Origin: Gammaproteobacteria bacterium
GTDB lineage: Bacteria > Pseudomonadota > Gammaproteobacteria > Pseudomonadales > Pseudohongiellaceae
DNA length: 64,000 nt
Reading direction: 5' to 3'
Assembly: GCA_012960305.1 (NCBI GenBank)
Contig: DUBM01000001.1
Coordinates: 94,834-158,833, forward strand
The notes under the pieces are model-generated. The model was not told the DNA's origin. It searched no databases and was given only the letters and a program-made list of their open reading frames with translations. Shown here piece after piece: positions 29,501-36,921 of the stretch (position 1 is its first letter; each line of letters opens with the position of its first letter). The translations under genes were made by a program, and so were the position numbers.

Positions 29501-30184
29501 GCTGACTCGAGCAACAATGGTTACACCATCACCCCGCTGCATTTCGATATCGCCCGGCTCAATGCTGATTTCAATGTCAGGCAAAACCTCTATCAATACA
29601 ATAGGTTCACTAATAGCGAAAGGCCAGATCAAACGACTACCTGTTGAAAACAAAGCATCTGATGATAAAAATGCCACAGCAACTATGGCTACTACCGAAG
29701 CGGCAGAAGCAAAACTAATCCAAGAAGCTTTGGAGGGAATTACTGTTTCTACTTCGGCTTGCTGTTGCTGTACATGTTCTTGCGCATCCCGCCAAAGTTG
29801 TTGGATAAATTGCTGGGAGACACCTCGACGACCATTAGCTAAATCGTCTTCGGTAAACTCGAGGGAAGTAAGTAGACGTTGTTCGAAGTCAGGAATATGA
29901 TCTTCGACATAGTGAGCAAGGCGACGATCATCGGTATGACTTCGTCTTAACACGCGGGCAAAAGACCAAAGCAAAAGACCAAATCCAAAAACCACAATAG
30001 TGAAGAGAGCAATTGCTCCCTGCTTGTCCAGTTTCAACCAGACTGCCAATGTTGCAATCGCTAGCGTAAACAGCGCGACCACAATAACAAAGAAGCTACT
30101 CTGTTTCAGAATAAATAAATTACTCCGACGGCGTCGAAGATTCTTAAGAGTTTCTCGCAAACTATCGAAAGTGGGAGACGACAT
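26546..30184 (-). CDS. DUF4175 family giant coiled-coil protein
   Basis: A 1212-residue protein, probably the promoter-proximal gene of the cluster. Two N-terminal TM helices (about 25-70) and a third near residue 160 anchor it. Beta-rich periplasmic sections (about 190-530) follow, then a polyglycine linker near 545 and a second near 680. Very long alpha-helical, Gln/Arg/Glu-rich segments cover 590-1000. A low-complexity glutamine tail (about 1045-1125) precedes a short conserved-looking end (REYYRVLSEN-like). I prefer ATG 30184 over the upstream TTG because AGAAGAG sits 5-11 bases ahead. Function unknown; the coiled coils suggest a scaffold across the periplasm. Confidence 0.85.
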   Translation of the reverse strand: MSSPTFDSLRETLKNLRRRRSNLFILKQSSFFVIVVALFTLAIATLAVWLKLDKQGAIALFTIVVFGFGLLLWSFARVLRRSHTDDRRLAHYVEDHIPDFEQRLLTSLEFTEDDLANGRRGVSQQFIQQLWRDAQEHVQQQQAEVETVIPSKASWISFASAASVVAIVAVAFLSSDALFSTGSRLIWPFAISEPIVLIEVLPDIEISIEPGDIEMQRGDGVTIVARVSNAVPGSINLRLQDDNVNWRDYSMVRDGSGSESASFSYYIPSLEEDTTYYVSFIERGEQNSTQHRISLFDLPQVEQIDIAYDYPDYTGIEDAIEEDSGDIIVPEGTNIELTVTFNKAIATANLQFEESFSNDDEGLDPLSPYADLQLDIDGNIGIASFTVNQDGVYRIAAADFSNLESANPLDYFIRSIDDNPPELKLIRPGKDEDVMPLEEVVLEIDATDDYGLSRFNLNYSVVGADEVEVNFLPELNVLSVSGNELIYLEDLDVEPGDFVSYFLTLADNNDIEGPNEVISDIYFLQVIPTDQEFRRSGAQGAGGGGGGGDSSALVAVQKDIIAATWKLKNRQNQVTAEDFTADAEIIAESQKEAAGRARMSIDRLAERLNFSDDSYDSAVENLSLAIEQMNLAAGELDLEQVTSALRPEQLALQYILKAEANINRTQISMQQGGGGGGGAQQEREDLRELFEMEMGQLENRYETPSSPGGGAQNSEEANKLEELARRQEGLTRAQRNLARREEQMTEEQKRRELERLMRQQEQLSREVGQLAQQMSQSQQQSSQSQASSSSSSSGGQQRQTALERAAQQMQEASKSETASIAAARSQKALENLRQQQRELNKQSDRSVNQLAQNLGQRGQQLLQKQRQLQDALQETTREQGLGQTRQEIRNDGDMQELIELQQQQQKDLEEIEDMLRAIIARGDNDDQRLMSQAQEATRDLRPIREEMQTSNRVLRNGMVNLSVDIEADLEEEIEDFAQGLAALNPSSTASPSDQLQQAARDAKSLRQQIEDLEQQALAFNENGLQASEDGTPSIRAMRDQLERTQQLAQQLTQQLQQQAQSRGPQRGGQRQIGQQQNQQPRQQGQQGQQGQGQGQQSSQQASAGGGNQDQVGRGGTIDTSGNNSAMGNARSIRQQLTQQDIEDFLSQPELFRQLLQPILELEGALRAQAELDNINNKLYASVDEDIPDEYRDLVEEYYRVLSENQESAESAQ

Positions 30185-30202
30185 AGAGGCTCTTCTGTCC
30201 AA

Positions 30203-30598
30203 AGTGAATGATTATCTACCCAAGCCTACTTGTTCTTATAGCGTTTGCTTATAAATTGAACAGTAAACAGCCTAAACTTCGGTGGCAGAAAAGCCTCTCT
30301 CAACGTCGACCATAACGTCAATAATTGATCATACAAATCAGTTCGAATAACGCTCGAACTCAGGGCTATTTCTCCCACCAAGACAGGCAGATTGCTATAA
30401 CTGTGCGAGCCTAACTATCCCATTAACCCACCCAGAAAAGCAAGACCTTATAGGCGGCAAAGAGGACAAAGCCTTAGTGAAAAAGGATAGTCAGAAAGAA
30501 GGCAGAATCTAGCCTATAGATGGCTGTATTTAGACAGTTTTATAGTACCTCTGGGCTAGAGGACGGCTGGAAGCCGGATGTAGAATCTTGGACTTGAT
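30203..30598. other. intergenic region, probable cluster promoter
   Basis: About 400 bases without an ORF. It is the only sizeable gap upstream of the eight-gene minus-strand cluster that ends at 15516, so a promoter for it should lie here. I could not pick a convincing -10/-35 pair. Confidence 0.4.
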
Positions 30599-31189
30599 TC
30601 AGTTTGTTGAAACGCCCATCTCTTCGGGTCGGTAATATGCTGAATCTTTAGGAAAAACCCGAATGTTACTTGCTGTTACATCTGTGATCAGATCGTTCAA
30701 ATTTCGATGATTGGCGATATCTCTTAAAGTAGTACTAGTTGGTTTTGGGATAACTATATTCTCAGCTTCCTCTTCAGCAAGGGCGTCACCGGGGCTAATC
30801 CAACGATGATCGAGAATCTCATCATTATCTACTGTTACATTGACCAAAGCAGTTAGAGGATAAATAAAGAACCAAGTGCAAAATCGTCGCGGTTGCTTTG
30901 GCGGAGTCGTCCAATGGGCAGTGTGAATTAATAACTTCTCGTCAATATCAATGCCTGCTTCTTCTTTAGTTTCACGCACTGCCGCCTTCAAGGCGGCTTG
31001 ATACTCAGACCCAGACTCACTGTTCTCGAAATCAGCGGCATCCACCCGCCCACCTGGAAACACCCAGTGCCCCCCATGAAAAACCAAGCGCGAATTTCGT
31101 TGCACCAACAAAACTTCAATATTGTCGCTTGTTGCAGTTTCACGCACCAAGACTACCGTTGCTGCTGGTACTGGCTCTAATTCACTCAT
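30599..31189 (-). CDS. Nudix hydrolase
   Basis: A 196-residue Nudix-fold hydrolase. The Nudix box is recognisable as GGRVDAADFE, a short insert, then AAVRETKEEAGIDI, where the REXXEE core matches (R-E-T-K-E-E). The insertion before the helix is seen in the NUDT-like group that includes CoA or nucleotide-sugar pyrophosphatases. N-terminal VLVRETATSDNIEVLLVQRNSR is a typical first strand and RCN-type arginine start. Substrate unknown. It is monocistronic and starts at ATG 31189. Confidence 0.9.
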   Translation of the reverse strand: MSELEPVPAATVVLVRETATSDNIEVLLVQRNSRLVFHGGHWVFPGGRVDAADFENSESGSEYQAALKAAVRETKEEAGIDIDEKLLIHTAHWTTPPKQPRRFCTWFFIYPLTALVNVTVDNDEILDHRWISPGDALAEEEAENIVIPKPTSTTLRDIANHRNLNDLITDVTASNIRVFPKDSAYYRPEEMGVSTN

Positions 31190-31498
31190 AAGAATCCTTG
31201 AACTTTATTTATTATGCATCAGCTTTGACTTGCTACGCGAACCAATCCTCGGAACAAGGAGCCGATGCAGGTATATTGCCAGACGCCAAAGCAAAGCATA
31301 GAATCGCGCCTGCCATCAATAGACAGCAGCTATCGCGCCTTCCGGAACCAAAAAAACAAGTCTCGGCACGGCACCAAAGCTTCGATACTTGCTTATATAG
31401 TTTATAGTTTCGGCAATCACCAGCAGAGTGTGAACTGGTTATTAACGTAGAATATGAAATTCGGTTACACCAACAATACAAGAGAATGAGGAAATAGG
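31190..31498. other. intergenic region between divergent Nudix and SDR genes
   Basis: About 310 bases. Short frames exist on both strands but none has a ribosome-binding site and a recognisable product. It must carry the promoters of the two flanking genes. Confidence 0.45.
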
Positions 31499-32368
31499 AT
31501 GACGATTAATTTTGAAGACCGCGTTGCAGTAGTCACCGGTGCAGGCGGAGGCCTGGGTAAACAGCATGCCTTGGAACTAGGTCGCCGTGGAGTAAAAGTC
31601 GTAGTTAATGATTTGGGCGGTGGTGTTGATGGCTCCGGATCAGGTACCGCAGCCGAATTAGTCGCTGAGGAAATTAACGCTAACGGAGGCGCAGCTGTGG
31701 CCAACTCTGCCTCAGTCACCGACCTTGATGCGGTAAAGGAATTGGTTGCAAACACCATGGCAAAATGGGGTCGAATAGACATTCTAGTTAATAATGCCGG
31801 AATTTTACGCGATAAAACCTTTGCAAAACTTGAATTGGATAATTGGCACGCCGTCCTAGATGTACACTTAACCGGAAGCGTAAACACCACCAAGTGTATC
31901 TGGCCAATAATGATCGAACAAAATTATGGACGCATAGTGATGACCACTTCCACGTCGGGCTTATTCGGAAATTTCGGACAAAGTAATTACGGTGCTGCAA
32001 AGCTTGGCTTAGTAGGCTTCATGAATACATTAAGAGCAGAAGGGGCCAAATATAATATTTTTACAAACTCCATCGCTCCTATTGCCGCGACGCGTATGAC
32101 CGCAGATTTGCCGGGCTTCGAAGACAGCACCAAAAAACTCGCGCCTGAGCTGGTAACCCCTGCTGTCGTATTCCTGTGCAGTGACCACGCTCCAAACGGA
32201 CGAATTATTCAAGCTGCTGGAGGAAGATATTATTCTGCTGATGTCAGAGAGAACGTAGGTGTCGATCTCGGGCTAAATGCTACTGTGGAAGATATTCAAG
32301 AAAATATTGAAACCATATTAGACATGGCTTCCAATAAAGGAATTCTGGAAAGAGCTCACCATCGGTAA
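31499..32368 (+). CDS. SDR-family 3-hydroxyacyl-CoA dehydrogenase-like oxidoreductase
   Basis: A 289-residue SDR similar to the hydroxyacyl-CoA dehydrogenase domain of peroxisomal MFE-2. Cofactor motif TGAGGGLG is at 13-20, VNNAG in the middle, catalytic serine in TTSTSGLF, and YGAAK provides the Y/K pair. The VVNDLGGGVDGSG segment that follows strand 2 and the QSNYGAAKLGLVG motif are hallmarks of the (3R)-hydroxyacyl-CoA group. ATG 31499 has GAGGAAATAGG upstream, an excellent Shine-Dalgarno. It probably oxidises or reduces a beta-hydroxyacyl-CoA; the chain length is not known. Confidence 0.9.
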   Translation: MTINFEDRVAVVTGAGGGLGKQHALELGRRGVKVVVNDLGGGVDGSGSGTAAELVAEEINANGGAAVANSASVTDLDAVKELVANTMAKWGRIDILVNNAGILRDKTFAKLELDNWHAVLDVHLTGSVNTTKCIWPIMIEQNYGRIVMTTSTSGLFGNFGQSNYGAAKLGLVGFMNTLRAEGAKYNIFTNSIAPIAATRMTADLPGFEDSTKKLAPELVTPAVVFLCSDHAPNGRIIQAAGGRYYSADVRENVGVDLGLNATVEDIQENIETILDMASNKGILERAHHR

Positions 32369-32419
32369 ATCCCTTCCAAGGGCTAGTATCCCTATATAAC
32401 TCTAATCAGGAACAGTCGA

Positions 32420-33049
32420 TCAGTCAGCTTTAGCTTGATCGGCTGCTACCTGTATAATTGATGCTCGCTCCTTAATCAAACCCACTAATGCCGATAGCTC
32501 TGGGTATTCTGCATACAGATCCCATGCCAATACTTTCTTGCAAACCTGAGTTACCGGCCCTAAAGAATAGATCAAATAGAGATCTGCGTAAGAAAATTCA
32601 GCGCCCGCCAACCACGGGCCATATTTTGCAATTTTTGCCAGAGAGATGAATCCTTTTCCCAGTTGCGCCTTCACTTCTGCCTTCAATTCATCAGTTGCAG
32701 GCCTACTAAAAAAAGCGTCACCATATAAACGCCGGCCAGGTAATTCTATGTATAACTCCAGATGCCGCATTAGTTCCTGCACTTTAGCTTTGGCAAAACC
32801 ATTCGCGGGATAAAGCGAAGCGCCGGCACCAACAGAATCCACATAGTCTATTATCACACTAGTCTCAGTAATAAAACCCTCGTCCGTTTCCAGGCAGGGA
32901 ACTTTGCCCATGGGACTTTTCTGCAGAAAATCAGACTCTTGATTTGGTAAAATATGCACCTCTTCATATGCAACATTATTCTCAAGCATTGCTGCTTTAA
33001 CCATATTGTAATAATTGCTATAAGTCATTCCGTGTAATTTAATTGTCAT
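32420..33049 (-). CDS. glutathione S-transferase family protein
   Basis: A 209-residue cytosolic-type GST. The thioredoxin-fold half opens with KLHGMTYSNYYNMVKAAM, with the G-site region continuing SPMGKVPCLETDEGFITETSVIIDY (SNAIL/TRAIL-like E-T-S). The helical C-terminal half has ELPGRRLYGDAFF. A tyrosine/serine at the usual catalytic spot (Y10-S11) could activate glutathione. GAGGAAG precedes the ATG. It is convergent with the SDR, 51 bases away. Probable role: conjugation or isomerisation of electrophiles; substrate unknown. Confidence 0.87.
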   Translation of the reverse strand: MTIKLHGMTYSNYYNMVKAAMLENNVAYEEVHILPNQESDFLQKSPMGKVPCLETDEGFITETSVIIDYVDSVGAGASLYPANGFAKAKVQELMRHLELYIELPGRRLYGDAFFSRPATDELKAEVKAQLGKGFISLAKIAKYGPWLAGAEFSYADLYLIYSLGPVTQVCKKVLAWDLYAEYPELSALVGLIKERASIIQVAADQAKAD

Positions 33050-33203
33050 ATCTTCCTCAAATAAAATAATCTGTTACTTTAAAATCTCTGAGCCAATAAT
33101 CAATCACCGAAAGTCGAATTGCCAGAACTTGCCGATTAGAAACTTAGTGAACGTTATGGAAAGACGTTCTTACCACTGATGACAGCGGTGGAAGGTTAAA
33201 GAA

Positions 33204-35585
33204 CTAATTCACCCGTTCCAGCAAGGGAAAAACTATTTCCTGATCAATCTGAATTCGATTGAAGTCCAAAGCAGGATTGTACTGACGTAATAACCACACT
33301 GGAGTGGAGTAACGTGACCGGGCGATGCCACCAACATTATCACCGGGTCGCACTTTGTATTGTTCAACATTCTGAATTCGATAATTACTGAAGAACTCAC
33401 TTTGTAAGGTGGAATGAAAATCCCTCCGCATTAATTCGAACTTTGCTATATTCACTTGGGAAAAATCTAAGGTAAGCCGATCACCAATAATCACCGGATC
33501 GCGATAAGCCATATTATTCAGTCTGCGCAGATCCCAGGCGCGAATGCCCAACCAATCAGCATAGTGGCCCAATGTTTCCGAAGCCTGTATCTCAACTGAA
33601 TTGTTACTGGCGACCATGTAGTCTGATGGGTCTGCAGAAAGTGATTCACTGAGCTGTTCATTGTTCTGCGCTGCGTCAAATACAGGATCGAGCGCTTCGG
33701 CAATTTCTTCCTCTGGCGTAACAGCTACCTCCAATTCTTGGTTGTCCGGCAATACTGCAGCAGGCGGAAGAGTTTCCTCTATAACGGCAGCATCAGTTAG
33801 CGGAATAGAAGCCACACTTGTATTCAATGCTAAGTGGGTTGGAACGGGAGATTCATTTTCTCTGGAAGCTATACTGTTTGCGTCTGTGGACTCAACCTCG
33901 GATTCATCTTCCGAGAATTGTAGTTCCGTTGGTGGCACTGGCGAAGAATTCGTGTCAATAGCCGCTATCTGAACCCCATCGGGCTGAAATCCTGGCAGAT
34001 GAATCTGTTGACCTGGAAAAATACGATGGGGATCTGCGATGCCATTGCTAACCAATAGCTCTTGTTCAGTCACTGCAAAGCGAGCGGCTATAATTGAAAC
34101 CGTATCGCCTCTGCCCACTGTGTAGAGTCCATCGCTGGGTATCGGTCTTACCGAATCAGCAACTCCAGCAATTTGTGCTGCTCTGCCATTTTCCTGCGGA
34201 AGCAAAAGCCGCTGGCCTATCTGAATTCGATTTCTACTAGTCAATTGATTTAATGCCACCAACCGGGTAACCGATGTGTTGAATCTACTGGCTATTACTG
34301 AAAGGCTGTCCCCTCGCTCTACCATGTAGGCAACATCTGGTGTTTGGATACCAAACTTAAAATTAATTGGAATCATCGCCAGCAAATTACCGGAAGCAAC
34401 TGCTTCACGTCGCACTTTTACTGTGAATCCGCTGGGAATACGTTTGTTCCCTTCCCAGACAGCTGGACGTAGAGCTGGATTATCAGCTTGTAGTTGTTCC
34501 AGACTAATTCCGATAGAACTGGCAAAAACTTCGGCATCGATGAAGGCGTCGATTTTAACTTCGCGAAAATTTGGTGCTGGATTTAAACGGAAATCTCCAA
34601 AATATTCCCGAGCATTATTTTCTACTTCTAACACCGCCAGAAATTGTGCGTAAAAATTCCTTGAGGCAAATCCAAATGATCTCCCCCTATAATTAGCAAT
34701 AATTTTCTCGATGTCGGTAGTTTCAGTTTGCCGCACCGCACGGGCGATTCCGCCAGCGCCATGGTTATAAGCTGTGAGTGCCAATGGCCAAGTACCAAGT
34801 ACACTGTAATTATATTCCAGCAGACTCATAGCAGCGTTACTCGAGATATAGGGATCCATTCGCTCATCGACGATGTGATCTATGCGCATAAAACGCTGGC
34901 CTGTGGCTCTGCCAAATTGCCACATGCCAGCTGCTGATGCACTGGAATACGCGCCAGGATTAAATGAGGATTCGACGTGGGGCAATACACCTAATTCGAT
35001 AGGAAGGTCTTTTCCCCGTATAACCTCATTAATATGCTGCCTATAGGCGCCTGAACGTTGCAGACCTCCAAGAAATCTATCGGATTGTCCTAGCTGCCAG
35101 CGCACATTTGATGCCGCTGTGCGCAAAGTTTGATTGCTCACATTCGCCGGCCAGAGTGCGAGTATTTCTTCTTGTCCTATGGTTAGAAGATCGCGCTTAC
35201 CAGCAGCCAACTCTCGCAGATCTTCCTGAATGCGCGTACGCGTCTCTTCAATCTGCGTTCGATTAAGCGGGAGGCTGGTATAAATTACCGAGAGATGCTG
35301 AGAATCATGGAGAAAACCACTTTGCGTATTTACTTCTGTATAGACTTTTACCCAGAAATTAATCGCCGCTTCTATTTCAGGGGGCCGAGGAAACAAATCA
35401 GTGGGTTGGGCAAACAGATAAGAACTAGGAAATATAGACAGAAGTACTGAAAGCAATAGCACCAATAAACACCGAAGCGATCGGTTGAGCGTTAATCCCT
35501 CGGCTAATAATCCAAGCAGAGATTTCAATTTCAAACTAGAAACCACGTCCAATGCTCCCAAAATCTGTACTGTTATGAGGGCCAT
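33204..35585 (-). CDS. mltD: MltD-like lytic transglycosylase with LysM repeats
   Basis: A periplasmic murein lytic transglycosylase. It begins with a long N-terminal segment and a signal peptide whose core is LVLLLSVLLSIFPSSYLFAQ (to residue 60). The SLT domain (about 165-330) has the catalytic E205 in LPHVESSFNPGAYSSASAAGMWQF. At least two classic LysM modules follow (YMVERGDSLSVIASRF and YTVGRGDTVSIIAARF), then a Ser/Glu-rich linker and two more LysM-like repeats at the C-terminus. At 793 aa it is longer than E. coli MltD (452 aa) because of the linker and extra LysM copies. The start is uncertain: ATG 35585 has only a weak Shine-Dalgarno and an unusually long n-region, so a later start is possible. 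Confidence 0.87.
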   Translation of the reverse strand: MALITVQILGALDVVSSLKLKSLLGLLAEGLTLNRSLRCLLVLLLSVLLSIFPSSYLFAQPTDLFPRPPEIEAAINFWVKVYTEVNTQSGFLHDSQHLSVIYTSLPLNRTQIEETRTRIQEDLRELAAGKRDLLTIGQEEILALWPANVSNQTLRTAASNVRWQLGQSDRFLGGLQRSGAYRQHINEVIRGKDLPIELGVLPHVESSFNPGAYSSASAAGMWQFGRATGQRFMRIDHIVDERMDPYISSNAAMSLLEYNYSVLGTWPLALTAYNHGAGGIARAVRQTETTDIEKIIANYRGRSFGFASRNFYAQFLAVLEVENNAREYFGDFRLNPAPNFREVKIDAFIDAEVFASSIGISLEQLQADNPALRPAVWEGNKRIPSGFTVKVRREAVASGNLLAMIPINFKFGIQTPDVAYMVERGDSLSVIASRFNTSVTRLVALNQLTSRNRIQIGQRLLLPQENGRAAQIAGVADSVRPIPSDGLYTVGRGDTVSIIAARFAVTEQELLVSNGIADPHRIFPGQQIHLPGFQPDGVQIAAIDTNSSPVPPTELQFSEDESEVESTDANSIASRENESPVPTHLALNTSVASIPLTDAAVIEETLPPAAVLPDNQELEVAVTPEEEIAEALDPVFDAAQNNEQLSESLSADPSDYMVASNNSVEIQASETLGHYADWLGIRAWDLRRLNNMAYRDPVIIGDRLTLDFSQVNIAKFELMRRDFHSTLQSEFFSNYRIQNVEQYKVRPGDNVGGIARSRYSTPVWLLRQYNPALDFNRIQIDQEIVFPLLERVN

Positions 35586-35896
35586 GCCCTGTAATTGTAT
35601 TCAGTAAATTTTCAACGGGATAAAACATAGCAATAATGCAGAATATCGCCAAGCGCTAATTCGCGCCCATCACAGTTATCTAACAACCAAAAACATTACG
35701 TGCCAGGAAGAATAACTACTTAGATAGTAGTAAGTATCGCCGTATGAATGGGCAACTTTACTACAGTTTGAGCTGCATTGGTGAAAGGCAGAGTATAGCT
35801 GTAGTTAGCACTTCAGGCCTTAATCGTCGACAAATACAAGCTGCTAAGCAGGCTTATGCCTAGGGAAAAGTTGAGGCGGAAAACCTAAAAAGAAAC
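35586..35896. other. intergenic region between MltD-like gene and secF
   Basis: About 310 bases. A 39-codon frame on the plus strand (35744-35863) has no ribosome-binding site. It presumably contains the promoter of the MltD-like gene and the end of the sec transcript; no clear terminator is seen. Confidence 0.4.
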
Positions 35897-36847
35897 CTAG
35901 GGCGTATCACTGAGATCTCCACCCTCTTTCACTGGTGTCATCAAATCTTCACGAGTTACATTCATGTACAGAATTACATTAGAGGCAATATAAATTGATG
36001 AGTAGGTTCCAATAACCACACCGATAATTAATGCTATAGCAAAACCTTGCGTTGATTCACCGCCAATAAGCAAAATTGAGAAAAGTACCAGCAAAGTGGT
36101 GAGTGAAGTTATCAAGGTTCTGCTGAGAGTTTGATTCAGTGACTTGTTCACCATTTCCAGCGGTGACCCTGAACGCATACGGCGAAAATTTTCACGAATT
36201 CGGTCAGACACTACGATGGTATCGTTCAAGGAGTAACCAATTATCGCCAAGAGTGCTGCCAGAGTATTGAGATTAAATTCAATCCCGAAAATGGAAAAAA
36301 TACCCAAAGTAATAATCAAATCATGGGCCAAAGCTGTTACTGCGCCAACGGAAAACTTGAATTGAAAGCGCACAGCAATGTAAACCATGATTATACCGAG
36401 TGCGACCAACATTCCCAAGCCGCCTTGTTCAGCTAATTCCTGTCCAACTTTAGCACTCACATAGTCAGAGCCTAGAAGAGTAATTTCACTACTGCTTTCG
36501 CTTTGCAACAACGCAGAGATAGACTCACCGACTTCTACGGCTTGGGTTGCCTGATCTTCGATAGCTACGTCTTCGTTTACCGGTAAAAGAATACGAATAT
36601 CGCGATCAGAGCCAAAACTCACGACTACTGAATCTTCGTAGCCATTGCCTTGCAAGACTTGATTTACGTTACTTACATCTACAGTTTCTGAATAACTCAA
36701 TCTAACTGAAGTACCGCTAGTAAAATCAAGACCAAATTCCAACGAATTTATCGCCAGTGAAAGTAAGGAAACGACAACAAATACAGCCGATATTATCGCT
36801 GCCATCCGTCGTATGCCCATAAAATCTATTGCAGTATCTTCAAACAT
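35897..36847 (-). CDS. secF: protein translocase subunit SecF
   Basis: Inner-membrane component of the SecDF-YajC complex that uses the proton gradient to help pull exported proteins through SecYEG. At 316 aa it is close to E. coli SecF (323). TM1 near the N-terminus (MAAIISAVFVVVSLLSLAI) precedes the LEFGLDFTSGTSVRLSYS periplasmic P1 start. The TM4-5 motif region LAALLAIIGYSLNDTIVVSDRIREN is intact, including the conserved D/R. It lies 75 bases after secD. Confidence 0.96.
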   Translation of the reverse strand: MFEDTAIDFMGIRRMAAIISAVFVVVSLLSLAINSLEFGLDFTSGTSVRLSYSETVDVSNVNQVLQGNGYEDSVVVSFGSDRDIRILLPVNEDVAIEDQATQAVEVGESISALLQSESSSEITLLGSDYVSAKVGQELAEQGGLGMLVALGIIMVYIAVRFQFKFSVGAVTALAHDLIITLGIFSIFGIEFNLNTLAALLAIIGYSLNDTIVVSDRIRENFRRMRSGSPLEMVNKSLNQTLSRTLITSLTTLLVLFSILLIGGESTQGFAIALIIGVVIGTYSSIYIASNVILYMNVTREDLMTPVKEGGDLSDTP

Positions 36848-36921
36848 TTAAGAGATCTACTTCATTTCCAATTTTGGTTATTCGCGCGTCATCACAAAAG
36901 GCGATGGCGGTTGCAATAAGT

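Noticed and set aside
29457..29900. 147-codon plus-strand frame inside the DUF4175 gene
   Set aside because: It is antisense to a well-supported long gene; serine/cysteine-rich composition is typical of a shadow frame.
31233..31481. 82-codon minus-strand frame ending in a signal-peptide-like stretch
   Set aside because: No ribosome-binding site, cysteine-rich random-looking start, and it lies in the promoter gap of two divergent genes.
31465..31893. 142-codon minus-strand frame opposite the hydroxyacyl-CoA SDR
   Set aside because: It is antisense to a gene with an excellent start and intact motifs.
35744..35863. 39-codon plus-strand frame
   Set aside because: No Shine-Dalgarno and no recognisable sequence; likely chance.
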